Shown here one piece after another: positions 32,829 to 40,871 of a stretch of 45,964 bases of DNA. The first letter of the stretch is position 1. The number at the start of each line of letters is the position of its first letter. The DNA is from Fimenecus sp045631225 (GTDB lineage Bacteria; Bacillota; Clostridia; Oscillospirales; Acutalibacteraceae), in contig JAZQUG010000035.1 in NCBI GenBank assembly GCA_045631225.1, positions 1 to 45,964 on the forward strand, read 5' to 3'. The translations under genes and the position numbers were made by a program. The notes beneath the pieces were generated by a model. It had not been told where the DNA came from. It saw only the letters and a program-made list of their open reading frames with translations, and did not search any database.

Positions 32829-35800
32829 TTACCACCAGCCGTCGCCGTCAGGGTCTTCTTCATCAATACTTGGTTTTGATTCGTCTTCTTCATCCTTTGG
32901 CAAATATGCAGAATCGTTTTTCTGTTCAATATTATGCATATCAAGAGCTTGAAGTTCAGTTTCGATTACATCAAAACCATCAACGGTGCCATCATGGTTT
33001 GTATCAGCAGCCATAAAACACCACTTGTTATCTATTGTTGCCTGGCAGATTGCCACATTTGTGATTATTTCTTTATCAGCATCATTTATTAAACCATCAC
33101 CATCGACATCGCCATAAAGAACTACTGTGTATGTATCAAGAAGCTCGTTTGTTGCACTATCATAGATATAAACAGTTGTACCTGTACCAACAAGGTCTGC
33201 TTCATTTAATTGAATACCACTTATATCGGAAACTTCAACATAAATATCTGCCTTGTTAATTCTGTTCTTAAAATCGAGAACAGAGTTTAATTCATAAATA
33301 ATACCTTCGACGTGCATATCTTCATCTATGAAAATAACATAGTTTTCAAAATAGAAATGTATAGTCGCAGATATCAGATATGTGTTGTTGATACCTATTG
33401 ATATTAAATTCCACTCATCTTCGGAACTCTTATAATACACATCAGTTAGTGATTTACAATTATTGAAAACTGTATTACCAATTGTGGTTACACTTTCTGG
33501 TATTATTACACTTTCAAGTGCTGTACAACCATTAAATGCACCCAAGTTTATTGTCGTCACATTTTTTCCAATCTCAAAATTTTTCAATCCTATACAATAA
33601 CTGAAAGCGTTGATTCCAATTGTATTAACTCCACCTATATCAACAGTTGTAAGAGTTGAACTATGATAAAATGCAAGTCTACCAATGTATGTTACTTCGT
33701 CGCCAAGGATAACTGTTGTCATTTCATCCTCAAATGCTTCCCAAGGACGAGTTGTTGCAGTGTAATCGAACATAGCACCTGTACCTGTAATTGTAAGTGT
33801 TTTTGTTTCTGTATCATAATTCCATAAAAGGTCATTTCCACAAAATCCACTTGTTTCAGTAAGTATTGGAATTTCTTTTGATTCAAGAACATTTCCACAC
33901 ACTGTACATTTCTTTGTGCTTTCACCTACAGATTCTGTTGTTGGTTCAATGGTAATTTCCCAATCACCTATTGTGTGCATTCCTGTTGCAGGAATATCAA
34001 CTGTTTCAACAACTGCCTGACAATTAATGCATTCTTTTACCTTTTCACCAACTAAAGTACATGTAGGCTCAACAATCGTTATCCATGCTCCAGAAATATG
34101 CTCCGTCATCGCAATTTCTTGTGTTTTAAAAATAGAACCGCAAACTGTACATTTCTTTACTTGTTTGCCAACAGAAGTACAAGTTGGTGAAATTGTAGTC
34201 TGCCATCCACTGGCAGTATGTCCTGTTGCAGGCATCTTCTCATTCTCAAGAACTGCATTACAAATTAGACAGAATTTAGATTGCAAACCTGTTTTTGTAC
34301 AAGTTGGTTTAATTCCAACTCTCCACTCAACTTCAGTGTGGCCCTTAGCTGATATATCTTCAGTTATGAGTACATCATCACAAACTTTACATTTCTTAAC
34401 CTGTTCACCACTAACTACACAGGTTGGTTCATGCGTAATCTCCCAATCACTTTCAGTGTGACCACCTAAAGATGGAATCGCATTAGTAGTTCTTTCAAGT
34501 TCTGCAGAACAAATTAAACAATAAACAACACTATCATATGAGCCATCTTCAAGACAAGTTTCTTTGATAAGATTTTCTGTAACAGCATCAGCTTCTCTAT
34601 GTCCTAAAGATGATGTTTCGTCAGCAACATAAGAATCACCACAAGCAGAACACATATATGTTGTATAACCATTTTGTGTGCATGTTGGGGCTGTGACAAC
34701 TGCTTCATAATTATGGCCTGTTGCTGGGATTTCCACAACTTCAACTTTATCACCACAAATTGTACATTTCTGTGCTTGCTCACCTGCTTCTAAACATGTT
34801 GGCTCTATTACAGATAACTCATAATTATGTCCTGATGGAGAAACTTCTTCGGTTTCAAGCACTTCACCACAAACTGTACATTTCTTTGCCTGTTCGCCTG
34901 ATTCTGTACATGTTGGTGATGTTGTACTTTCCCATTCACCAATATTATGACCATCAGCAGGAACAATCTCTGTATGTGATATATCACCACAGTTACAAGA
35001 ATATGTCATTACACCATCTTTTGTACAGGTTTGTTTTGTTGTAACAGCACCTATAAAGTTATGGGTATGACAGTGAAGTGTTGCTGATGTAAGATAGTCA
35101 TTGTTTATGCCAATTGAAATTACATCCCATTCATTCTGAATTCCCTTATAATACACATCTGTCAATACTTTACAATTATAAAATGCAGTATTACCAATTG
35201 TGGTTACACTTTCTGGTATTATAACACTTTCAAGTGCTGTACAACCATTAAATGCCCCTAAATTTATCGTTGTTACTTTACTTCCAATTTCTACATTTTT
35301 TAGTCCTGTACAATGACTGAACGCATTAGTTCCAATTGTTGTAACTCCACCCATATCAACAGTAGTAAGGGTTGAACTGTGATAAAACGCAAGTCTGCCG
35401 ATATATGTTACTTCATCACCAAGGATAACCCTTGTCATATCATCCTCAAACGCTTCCCATGGTCGTGTTGTCGCTGTGTAATCATACATCGCACCTGTGC
35501 CGGTGATTGTCAATGTTTTAGTCGATTCATCATAAGACCAGCTAAGATTATCGCCACAAACACCATTTAATGGAATAAGATTATTTGTTGCAGTTTCAAT
35601 TTCCGTAATTCTTGCGTCACTTTCTTCTTTAGTAATATTGTTGACAAGACTTGATTCTGCATTGTTTATTGCTACGTTTAAAGCTGCAACTGTTTCACTG
35701 GAATATAATGTTCGGTCTATGGCTTCGGCTTCAGTTAAAGCATCTTTAAGTGCAAAATAATAATCATTCTTTATGAACTCTGCGCTGATAAGAACATCTT

Positions 35801-38800
35801 CATCTGGCATTACAAATGTATTACCATCTATCACTACATCATTTACTGTTATTGAATTTTCAGTAAACACATATCCATCATTCTCAACAGGAACAACTGT
35901 TACTGTTGAGTCTATTTCTGCACTTATTGGAACAGATAAGGTTCCATTTTCAACCTGAACAACAATGTTCCTATGCCTTTTTGTAAAATATGCAGTTAAT
36001 GTCGTATCACCCTTGGCAATAAATGTGTATTTAGCATTTTTAGATACAATATTTCCGTTTGCATCTTTCCAACAGTAAAAATCATATTTAAATGTTGGTT
36101 CTGCTGTTACCGTAACTGTTGTGCCACCAATTGTATCAAAATTCTCTGATACAATTCCTTTTTGCTCATTTTCTGTTTTCACAGTAATGGTACAAGAATT
36201 ACCTATCGTCGGTTCCGGGTCAACATTATCTTTCATCCCATCGCCATCAAAGTCAACAAATGTTGAACCAGTTCCATTGTTGTAAAGAGTAAATGAGTTA
36301 CCCTTATGATTGAAGAGAATATTCACTTTGACGGTACTTGTAAACTCTATTCCTTCCTCCGAGGTATTGTTTACAATTAAGTTTGCATATTCAGGATAGT
36401 TTTTTATTATTTGTTTTTCTGTTCCACACAATACGACTGTATTTGAACCACTTGCTTTTATATTGTCAATATCACCATAGGCATATATTGTACCATTTGA
36501 TATTAAATAATTTTTATTATATGAAATATCAGTTTTTCCATGAACTGTTAATGCACTGTTCGGTTGTGTCATAGATAAACCAGAAACTTTAAAATCTCCA
36601 TTAACAATTAAAATTCCGTTGTTTATATAATATGAATTTTTTGTATTTGATGATGAGGATATGTTGCCGTTAACTATTATTGTTGCATCTTCCGTAATTG
36701 TTATTATTCTAGAACTTCCAGAACTATACAAATTTCCATCAATGGTCACATCATTTTTAAATGTATAATTATTTTCTAAATAAACACTACTATAGTAATC
36801 ACCCGGATACAAGGTCGCATTGCTACCCAGTTTTACATAATGTTCTCCACAATTGATTTTCTGTATTGGAGAATGATATTCACCCGATATTTTTATATCA
36901 CTTGATAGTGATATTCCTTCATATGAGGTGTTAATGTTTATTAAATTTTGCATAGTCCATTTTGTTGAACCACAAATGGTTTGTTTAGACTCTCCACACA
37001 ATATTAAATAATTTGTTCCCGATGAATACAACGCAGATGTTAAATCACCGTATAAATATATCTTTCCACCATGTAAACTTTCAGTATAAGTACTATTTGC
37101 TGATACAAACAATCCTAAAAAGGGTGCAAAATCCCCTTTGCATATTATTGTTGAATTATCACCATACATTCTTAACTTGGGAGAATATTTAGTGCCACCC
37201 TTTGTAACAAAGTCGCCTTCTACAACCAATCGACTATTATACATATGCAAGTTTGCATAATCGGTTAAATCCAAATTACCATTAACCTCTAGCGAACCAT
37301 ACACATCTACCATCATTTGATGACTCCAAACAAGACCATTTCCTTTAATAGAAAAGTCACCATTTACAATTAAATCCCCTTCAATTATAATTTTTAAACT
37401 TTGGTGTGATTCATTATAGTGTTGATTTAAAAATTGGTCAGTTATTATATTAATCTCCGGAAGTATAGTAATTAATTCATTCGTGTCCCTCCCAGTTGGT
37501 GCACCAATAATCTGAGGTAATTTCATCGATTTATCAAAATCAAATCCTGCATCACCTATTTTTAAACCATAAAACAGTTCATTATTAAAAAGATAAATAG
37601 AATGCTCTAAATCTAACTCATCACATGGATAACCTATGGAAAAATCTTTTGAATTGACATTATATGTTTCTTCCATATTAGCATCTTTTATGATTCTCTC
37701 ATCATATGGTGTGTTGGTAACACTATTCTTACAAAGGCGAATATAGTTTTCATAAGTATAGTTGTTACATACACTAACATATGCATTATTTAATGTTTCT
37801 TCCTGCGTTGAATTTTTTGCAAGTTTTTTTGAATATTGCAATGTTGTTTTTATTGCCGAAATGTATGTGAAATATATAATTTGATAATCAAAAATATCAC
37901 TAGTATAAAAGCATTTATAGAATTTTAATTTTTGACTAATAATTGCCGTTTCTAAATCTGTTACATATGTACTAAGAATTGTATCAATAATAACTTCTTC
38001 GCCCGAACCTAACGGAGTAATGTTTTCAAAAATTACCCAATCCAGAGCTTTAAAAATTAAATCTGCAATTAGTTTTTCAAATTTTAAGTTATCATTCGTC
38101 CATATATAATTATCTTCTATCCAATCCGATATTGTTTTTAGATATTCTCTATTAGCAAATTGTTTTCCAACATATAAATTAAAATTTTCTACATATATAT
38201 CTTGTTTAAGCCTTTTCAAGCCTTCAAGGAGTAATGAGTTTTCAGGCAAAACATCAATTAAACTATTTATGTATTCAAGTTTTATATCTTCGATAAGACA
38301 TGCTGTTGCAATAAATTTCCAAACTTCCACCATATCTTCAACTTTGTCCAATACCGAATCAATATTATCATCAAGTGTCTTTGATATTGTCTCTATTTGT
38401 GAAGAACTAAGATTTTTTACTGTTTTAGCAATAACAGAAGTTGTTAAAACATTTCCTGCATCAACCCAATACTTCATAGTTTTGTAGTCATCACTTGTTG
38501 AAGATACATATTTTGAAAAATCAGTTTCACTTTCGTATATTGTTTTCATCAACTCTAAAGTTGCTTTATCAAGACATTCGTAGTAGAAAGAATCCGTTAA
38601 TCCTAATGCTCCACCTATTGCTTTAATATAAACATCTATTCCTTCTTCGTATCCTGTTCTTAATGCGGAAAGGAAAGTATCGAAACCATCGTAAGAGTTA
38701 AGAACTGATGTATATTGTTCAACAATCATAGAAGCATACGTTGATTCAATATTATTATTCAAATAATATGGGTAACCAAAAAACAAATCTGTATATTTAA

Positions 38801-39935
38801 CGTCTGATTCTTGTTTATAATCTTTTAAATATGAAAACAACATTGAAATATCTAAAGCGCAAATACGGTCAGTAGGTGTTTCACACAAATTTCCTTCAAT
38901 GGTGCTATATAATGTTGATGCCGATTCAAAACAGCAATACATATAATTGCCACAAATAGCAATACCTTCAATCATTGGTGGTGCAACTATTGTTTTCTGT
39001 GATTTTTGTATTTTTGTATATGTTGATGAAAAATCAGGTTCATAAAATTCTATTTGTGAAACATAACCATTTTTTTCAGAATTACGACCTAATGAACGAG
39101 ATAAAACTAAATACGTCTTTTCATTTATCTCCTTAAATACGGCACCTTGAGTTTTTGCTGGAACATGAGAATAATAAATAGGAACTGCAACTTCAGCTGA
39201 ACCAAGTTTATATGCATCATATGCATTGAATGCACCTTTTTTGTTTTCATCAAAAGTGCCTATCCAAAGCATGTTATCATAAAAAGTTAAAAAAGAGGGA
39301 ACAATGTCTACGTTAACTATTTTATCGAATTCAACTGCAATTGAATCTTCGTTTGTTGCAACAGCATTTTGAACATCAGTATAGGATATAGAAGATATTT
39401 TACTTTCTCCATTGCTTATCCATATATTTGTTCCATCAAAAGCCATACCACCTACATGACTTTTACATGGCAATACCAGTGTTGTAAGATAATAATACGA
39501 ATCAGAATTGTTGTTTGAAAGAACATACATAACAGAATTATATATATCACGTTCAATACAAAGTGAAGCATCTTCTTCATACTTTTCTTTTCCGTCATAT
39601 GCACTTATAAGCATATAATCCCCAGCAAAACAAATTGCTTGAGGAACCATAGTATCACATTCATTACCAAGCATATTTGTATTTTCCAATCCTGGAATTG
39701 CAAAACTATTTGTTGAAGAGTAATAACTTGCAAAATCCATATATGTAGGCAATGTTTTTTCATTAAATACATCGTCATATCTATAATCTGCACTAGTTTT
39801 ATTGTCACTATATAACACGAATTTCATATCCGAAAAACTATCAATAATATCAGACGCCAAGGCCTTGTTCATTGGCACTATTCCAAGCAATATTACAAAC
39901 ACCAAAAAACAAGATAAAAATGATTTAACTTTCAT
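32829..39935 (-). CDS. Giant mosaic extracellular protein with C-terminal dockerin
   Basis: The 2368-residue protein has, in order: signal peptide (about 1-28, ending ALASD); a region with propeller-like strands (about 30-370); an alpha-helical region (about 390-800); a beta-helix-like region rich in 'GDL', 'VNGDF' and 'IYAYGDI' repeats (about 840-1195); a Ca-binding-like DFDGDGMKDNVDPEP; two InlB-type beta repeats (about 1250-1390); a short helical FIVAR-like domain (about 1393-1450); an LRR module (about 1455-1615); ten Cys-x-x-Cys repeats (about 1620-2030); a second, nearly identical LRR module (about 2030-2195); and a type I dockerin (about 2270-2335) with two Ca loops, DVDGDGLINDAD and DTNHDGTVDGFD. 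The tail is acidic. It is probably a cohesin-docked surface or secreted scaffold partner. A GGAG site precedes the start. No enzyme motif was recognised. Confidence 0.85.
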   Translation of the reverse strand: MKVKSFLSCFLVFVILLGIVPMNKALASDIIDSFSDMKFVLYSDNKTSADYRYDDVFNEKTLPTYMDFASYYSSTNSFAIPGLENTNMLGNECDTMVPQAICFAGDYMLISAYDGKEKYEEDASLCIERDIYNSVMYVLSNNNSDSYYYLTTLVLPCKSHVGGMAFDGTNIWISNGESKISSISYTDVQNAVATNEDSIAVEFDKIVNVDIVPSFLTFYDNMLWIGTFDENKKGAFNAYDAYKLGSAEVAVPIYYSHVPAKTQGAVFKEINEKTYLVLSRSLGRNSEKNGYVSQIEFYEPDFSSTYTKIQKSQKTIVAPPMIEGIAICGNYMYCCFESASTLYSTIEGNLCETPTDRICALDISMLFSYLKDYKQESDVKYTDLFFGYPYYLNNNIESTYASMIVEQYTSVLNSYDGFDTFLSALRTGYEEGIDVYIKAIGGALGLTDSFYYECLDKATLELMKTIYESETDFSKYVSSTSDDYKTMKYWVDAGNVLTTSVIAKTVKNLSSSQIETISKTLDDNIDSVLDKVEDMVEVWKFIATACLIEDIKLEYINSLIDVLPENSLLLEGLKRLKQDIYVENFNLYVGKQFANREYLKTISDWIEDNYIWTNDNLKFEKLIADLIFKALDWVIFENITPLGSGEEVIIDTILSTYVTDLETAIISQKLKFYKCFYTSDIFDYQIIYFTYISAIKTTLQYSKKLAKNSTQEETLNNAYVSVCNNYTYENYIRLCKNSVTNTPYDERIIKDANMEETYNVNSKDFSIGYPCDELDLEHSIYLFNNELFYGLKIGDAGFDFDKSMKLPQIIGAPTGRDTNELITILPEINIITDQFLNQHYNESHQSLKIIIEGDLIVNGDFSIKGNGLVWSHQMMVDVYGSLEVNGNLDLTDYANLHMYNSRLVVEGDFVTKGGTKYSPKLRMYGDNSTIICKGDFAPFLGLFVSANSTYTESLHGGKIYLYGDLTSALYSSGTNYLILCGESKQTICGSTKWTMQNLININTSYEGISLSSDIKISGEYHSPIQKINCGEHYVKLGSNATLYPGDYYSSVYLENNYTFKNDVTIDGNLYSSGSSRIITITEDATIIVNGNISSSSNTKNSYYINNGILIVNGDFKVSGLSMTQPNSALTVHGKTDISYNKNYLISNGTIYAYGDIDNIKASGSNTVVLCGTEKQIIKNYPEYANLIVNNTSEEGIEFTSTVKVNILFNHKGNSFTLYNNGTGSTFVDFDGDGMKDNVDPEPTIGNSCTITVKTENEQKGIVSENFDTIGGTTVTVTAEPTFKYDFYCWKDANGNIVSKNAKYTFIAKGDTTLTAYFTKRHRNIVVQVENGTLSVPISAEIDSTVTVVPVENDGYVFTENSITVNDVVIDGNTFVMPDEDVLISAEFIKNDYYFALKDALTEAEAIDRTLYSSETVAALNVAINNAESSLVNNITKEESDARITEIETATNNLIPLNGVCGDNLSWSYDESTKTLTITGTGAMYDYTATTRPWEAFEDDMTRVILGDEVTYIGRLAFYHSSTLTTVDMGGVTTIGTNAFSHCTGLKNVEIGSKVTTINLGAFNGCTALESVIIPESVTTIGNTAFYNCKVLTDVYYKGIQNEWDVISIGINNDYLTSATLHCHTHNFIGAVTTKQTCTKDGVMTYSCNCGDISHTEIVPADGHNIGEWESTTSPTCTESGEQAKKCTVCGEVLETEEVSPSGHNYELSVIEPTCLEAGEQAQKCTICGDKVEVVEIPATGHNYEAVVTAPTCTQNGYTTYMCSACGDSYVADETSSLGHREADAVTENLIKETCLEDGSYDSVVYCLICSAELERTTNAIPSLGGHTESDWEITHEPTCVVSGEQVKKCKVCDDVLITEDISAKGHTEVEWRVGIKPTCTKTGLQSKFCLICNAVLENEKMPATGHTASGWQTTISPTCTSVGKQVKKCTVCGSIFKTQEIAMTEHISGAWITIVEPTCTLVGEKVKECINCQAVVETVDIPATGMHTIGDWEITIEPTTESVGESTKKCTVCGNVLESKEIPILTETSGFCGNDLLWNYDTETKTLTITGTGAMFDYTATTRPWEAFEDEMTTVILGDEVTYIGRLAFYHSSTLTTVDIGGVNTIGINAFSYCIGLKNFEIGKNVTTINLGAFNGCTALESVIIPESVTTIGNTVFNNCKSLTDVYYKSSEDEWNLISIGINNTYLISATIHFYFENYVIFIDEDMHVEGIIYELNSVLDFKNRINKADIYVEVSDISGIQLNEADLVGTGTTVYIYDSATNELLDTYTVVLYGDVDGDGLINDADKEIITNVAICQATIDNKWCFMAADTNHDGTVDGFDVIETELQALDMHNIEQKNDSAYLPKDEEDESKPSIDEEDPDGDGWW
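33350..35570 (-). repeat. Duplicated LRR module flanking ten CxxC repeats inside the giant gene
   Basis: The segments at about 35090-35570 and 33350-33840 encode almost the same module (both contain LTITGTGAM, DYTATTRPWEAFED and IGRLAFYHSSTLTTVD). Between them are ten tandem units of about 35-45 residues of the form PTC-x-x-x-G-x-x-x-x-K-C-x-x-C-G-x-x-L-E-x-x-x-I-P-A-x-G-H. The high similarity points to a recent duplication within the gene. Confidence 0.88.
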
Positions 39936-40264
39936 AAATTTTCATCTCCAGAAACACTTTAGTTGAAGTCTTATTAAATGCAACAATACATAGTAATATT
40001 ATCATTCTTTTATAAGAAAATCAACATTTAAACCTTCTTGATTTAATACTTTTATGTAATTTATATTTGTAGAATTACAGAGGCATAAATTGTGCGAGAC
40101 AACAGATATTTATATATAATAATCTTATTCTGTATTATGCAAGCTTTGAATTTTAACATATAATGCATTATAGTTTATTTAATAAATAATCATTACAGAT
40201 TAAACCAATTCATTTTATGACTTCGTACATTCCGGAGAAGTAAACTGATATTCACTGTGTTTTC
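39936..40264. other. Noncoding region before the element's right end
   Basis: Very AT-rich sequence holding the upstream region of the giant minus-strand gene. No gene and no clear promoter pair could be fixed. A second noncoding part, 40297-40448, lies between the repeat cluster and the right attachment site and contains an AACGGC/GCCGTT inverted repeat around 40397-40430. Confidence 0.6.
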
Positions 40265-40296
40265 TTCTAAAATCTTTCTAAAATTAATCTAAAATT
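40265..40296 (+). repeat. Right cluster of TTCTAAAAT repeats, probable integrase arm sites
   Basis: Three copies at an 11-bp period lie at 40265-40274 (TTCTAAAATC), 40276-40285 (TTCTAAAATT) and 40287-40296 (ATCTAAAATT). An inverted partial copy (TTTTTAGAAA) follows at about 40297-40305. They mirror the cluster at 17844-17889 by the left attachment site. Confidence 0.65.
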
Positions 40297-40448
40297 TTTT
40301 AGAAAAACAGATTTTTAGTAGAATCAAGGCTGGACAATTTTTTGAACCTTAAATTCGTTAAGAACCACGCATTTTCAAGGGTTTCACGGTAATTCTAAAC
40401 GGCAAAATTTAATGCTTTTTAAAGCCGTTTAAAACCCCTTTGGGACCG

Positions 40449-40493
40449 CTCCAAAACCGCGTGCCGTGGGTTCGAATCCTACTGCCCCTGCCA
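40449..40493 (+). repeat. Right attachment site (attR), displaced tRNA-Trp 3' end
   Basis: These 45 bp are identical to the 3' part of tRNA-Trp at 17756-17800. The upstream 5' half of a tRNA is absent, so this is not a functional gene. It marks the right boundary of the element. Confidence 0.93.
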
Positions 40494-40503
40494 AGAAACA
40501 GAA

Positions 40504-40530
40504 ACGGATGTCGCAAGATGTCTGTTTTTT
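40504..40530 (+). terminator. Displaced tRNA-Trp terminator, copy 1
   Basis: Arms ACGGATGTC/GATGTCTGT with loop GCAA (three wobble pairs) are followed by a T-run, 10 bp after the tRNA 3'-end copy. Confidence 0.65.
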
Positions 40531-40571
40531 ATTTTTGATTTAGAATAAATGAAGGATGAGAACCCGTAGGG

Positions 40572-40646
40572 TTTTGGCGTTAAGAAAATGATATAGTATA
40601 TCATTTTTAGCCAAAAGCACAATGCAAATCCCTCATTTGCATTGTG
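40572..40646. repeat. Two adjacent long perfect hairpins
   Basis: The first hairpin has outer arms TTTTGGC/GCCAAAA (40572-40578, 40610-40616) and an inner 11-bp perfect arm pair AAAATGATATA/TATATCATTTT around one G (40585-40607). The second is a perfect 12-bp pair CACAATGCAAAT/ATTTGCATTGTG with a 5-nt loop (40618-40646). No gene lies here. It may be a miniature palindromic element or a folded RNA end. Confidence 0.75.
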
Positions 40647-40655
40647 AGTTTAGCA

Positions 40656-40678
40656 TTCGAATCCTACTGCCCCTGCCA
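40656..40678 (+). repeat. Third, partial copy of the tRNA-Trp 3' end (23 bp)
   Basis: These 23 bp equal the last 23 nt of tRNA-Trp (from TTCGAATCC through CCA). The match begins at the T-arm; the preceding sequence does not match. It is 185 bp from the right attachment site and suggests an older insertion or a nested attachment remnant. Confidence 0.88.
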
Positions 40679-40685
40679 GATAAAG

Positions 40686-40712
40686 ACGGATATCATAAGA
40701 TGTCCGTTTTTT
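40686..40712 (+). terminator. Displaced tRNA-Trp terminator, copy 2
   Basis: Arms ACGGATATC/GATGTCCGT with loop ATAA are followed by TTTTT. It closely resembles copy 1 at 40504-40530, at nearly the same distance from a tRNA 3'-end copy. Confidence 0.75.
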
Positions 40713-40812
40713 ATTTGCTTTCTTTCAAAAATACACACCAATTTTCTTATACCCTTCAGTGTTATTTTTTATACAGTTAATTCATTTTAGTTTATTATCT
40801 TATTAATCTTAG

Positions 40813-40841
40813 TTGAAAATGATTTAATAATATGTTAATAT
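40813..40841 (+). promoter_or_regulatory. Possible SigA promoter
   Basis: TTGAAA (40813-40818) and TAATAT (40836-40841), 17-bp spacer, lie before the dockerin gene; TTGAGGAGA follows as ribosome binding site. Confidence 0.45.
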
Positions 40842-40871
40842 TTAATTAATTATTTTGAGGAGATAAAAATT

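Larger units (their letters stand above)
17801..40493. mobile_element. Integrative mobilizable element in tRNA-Trp (about 22.7 kb)
   Basis: The region runs from the tRNA-Trp 3' end to its displaced 45-bp copy. It carries a tyrosine integrase and excisionase-like gene at the left end, clustered TTCTAAAATT repeats near both ends, a MobC/MobP-type relaxase pair with a candidate oriT, and surface-protein cargo. The cargo includes an ECF sigma/anti-sigma operon, LRR proteins, a YHYH/Ig-like protein, a nuclease and a dockerin protein. No type IV secretion, coupling protein or replication gene is seen, so it is mobilizable rather than self-conjugative. Decayed genes at 25408, 28830 and 32171 show that it has been partly eroded or rearranged. 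Confidence 0.9.

Noticed and set aside
34027..34461. A 144-codon plus-strand frame inside the giant gene
   Set aside because: It is opposite the CxxC repeat array, and its own repeats mirror those of the minus-strand protein; it is an antisense artefact.
19897..39935. CRISPR array suggested by the many regular repeats
   Set aside because: The repeats are protein-coding LRR and CxxC units with variable length and no spacer/repeat structure; no cas gene is present.
32829..39935. Giant protein as a fused enzyme (glycosidase or peptidase)
   Set aside because: I found no catalytic motif of a known family; the recognised parts are binding, repeat and dockerin modules.
40449..40493. A second tRNA-Trp gene
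   Set aside because: Only the 3' 45 nt are present; the acceptor 5' strand and D-arm are missing.
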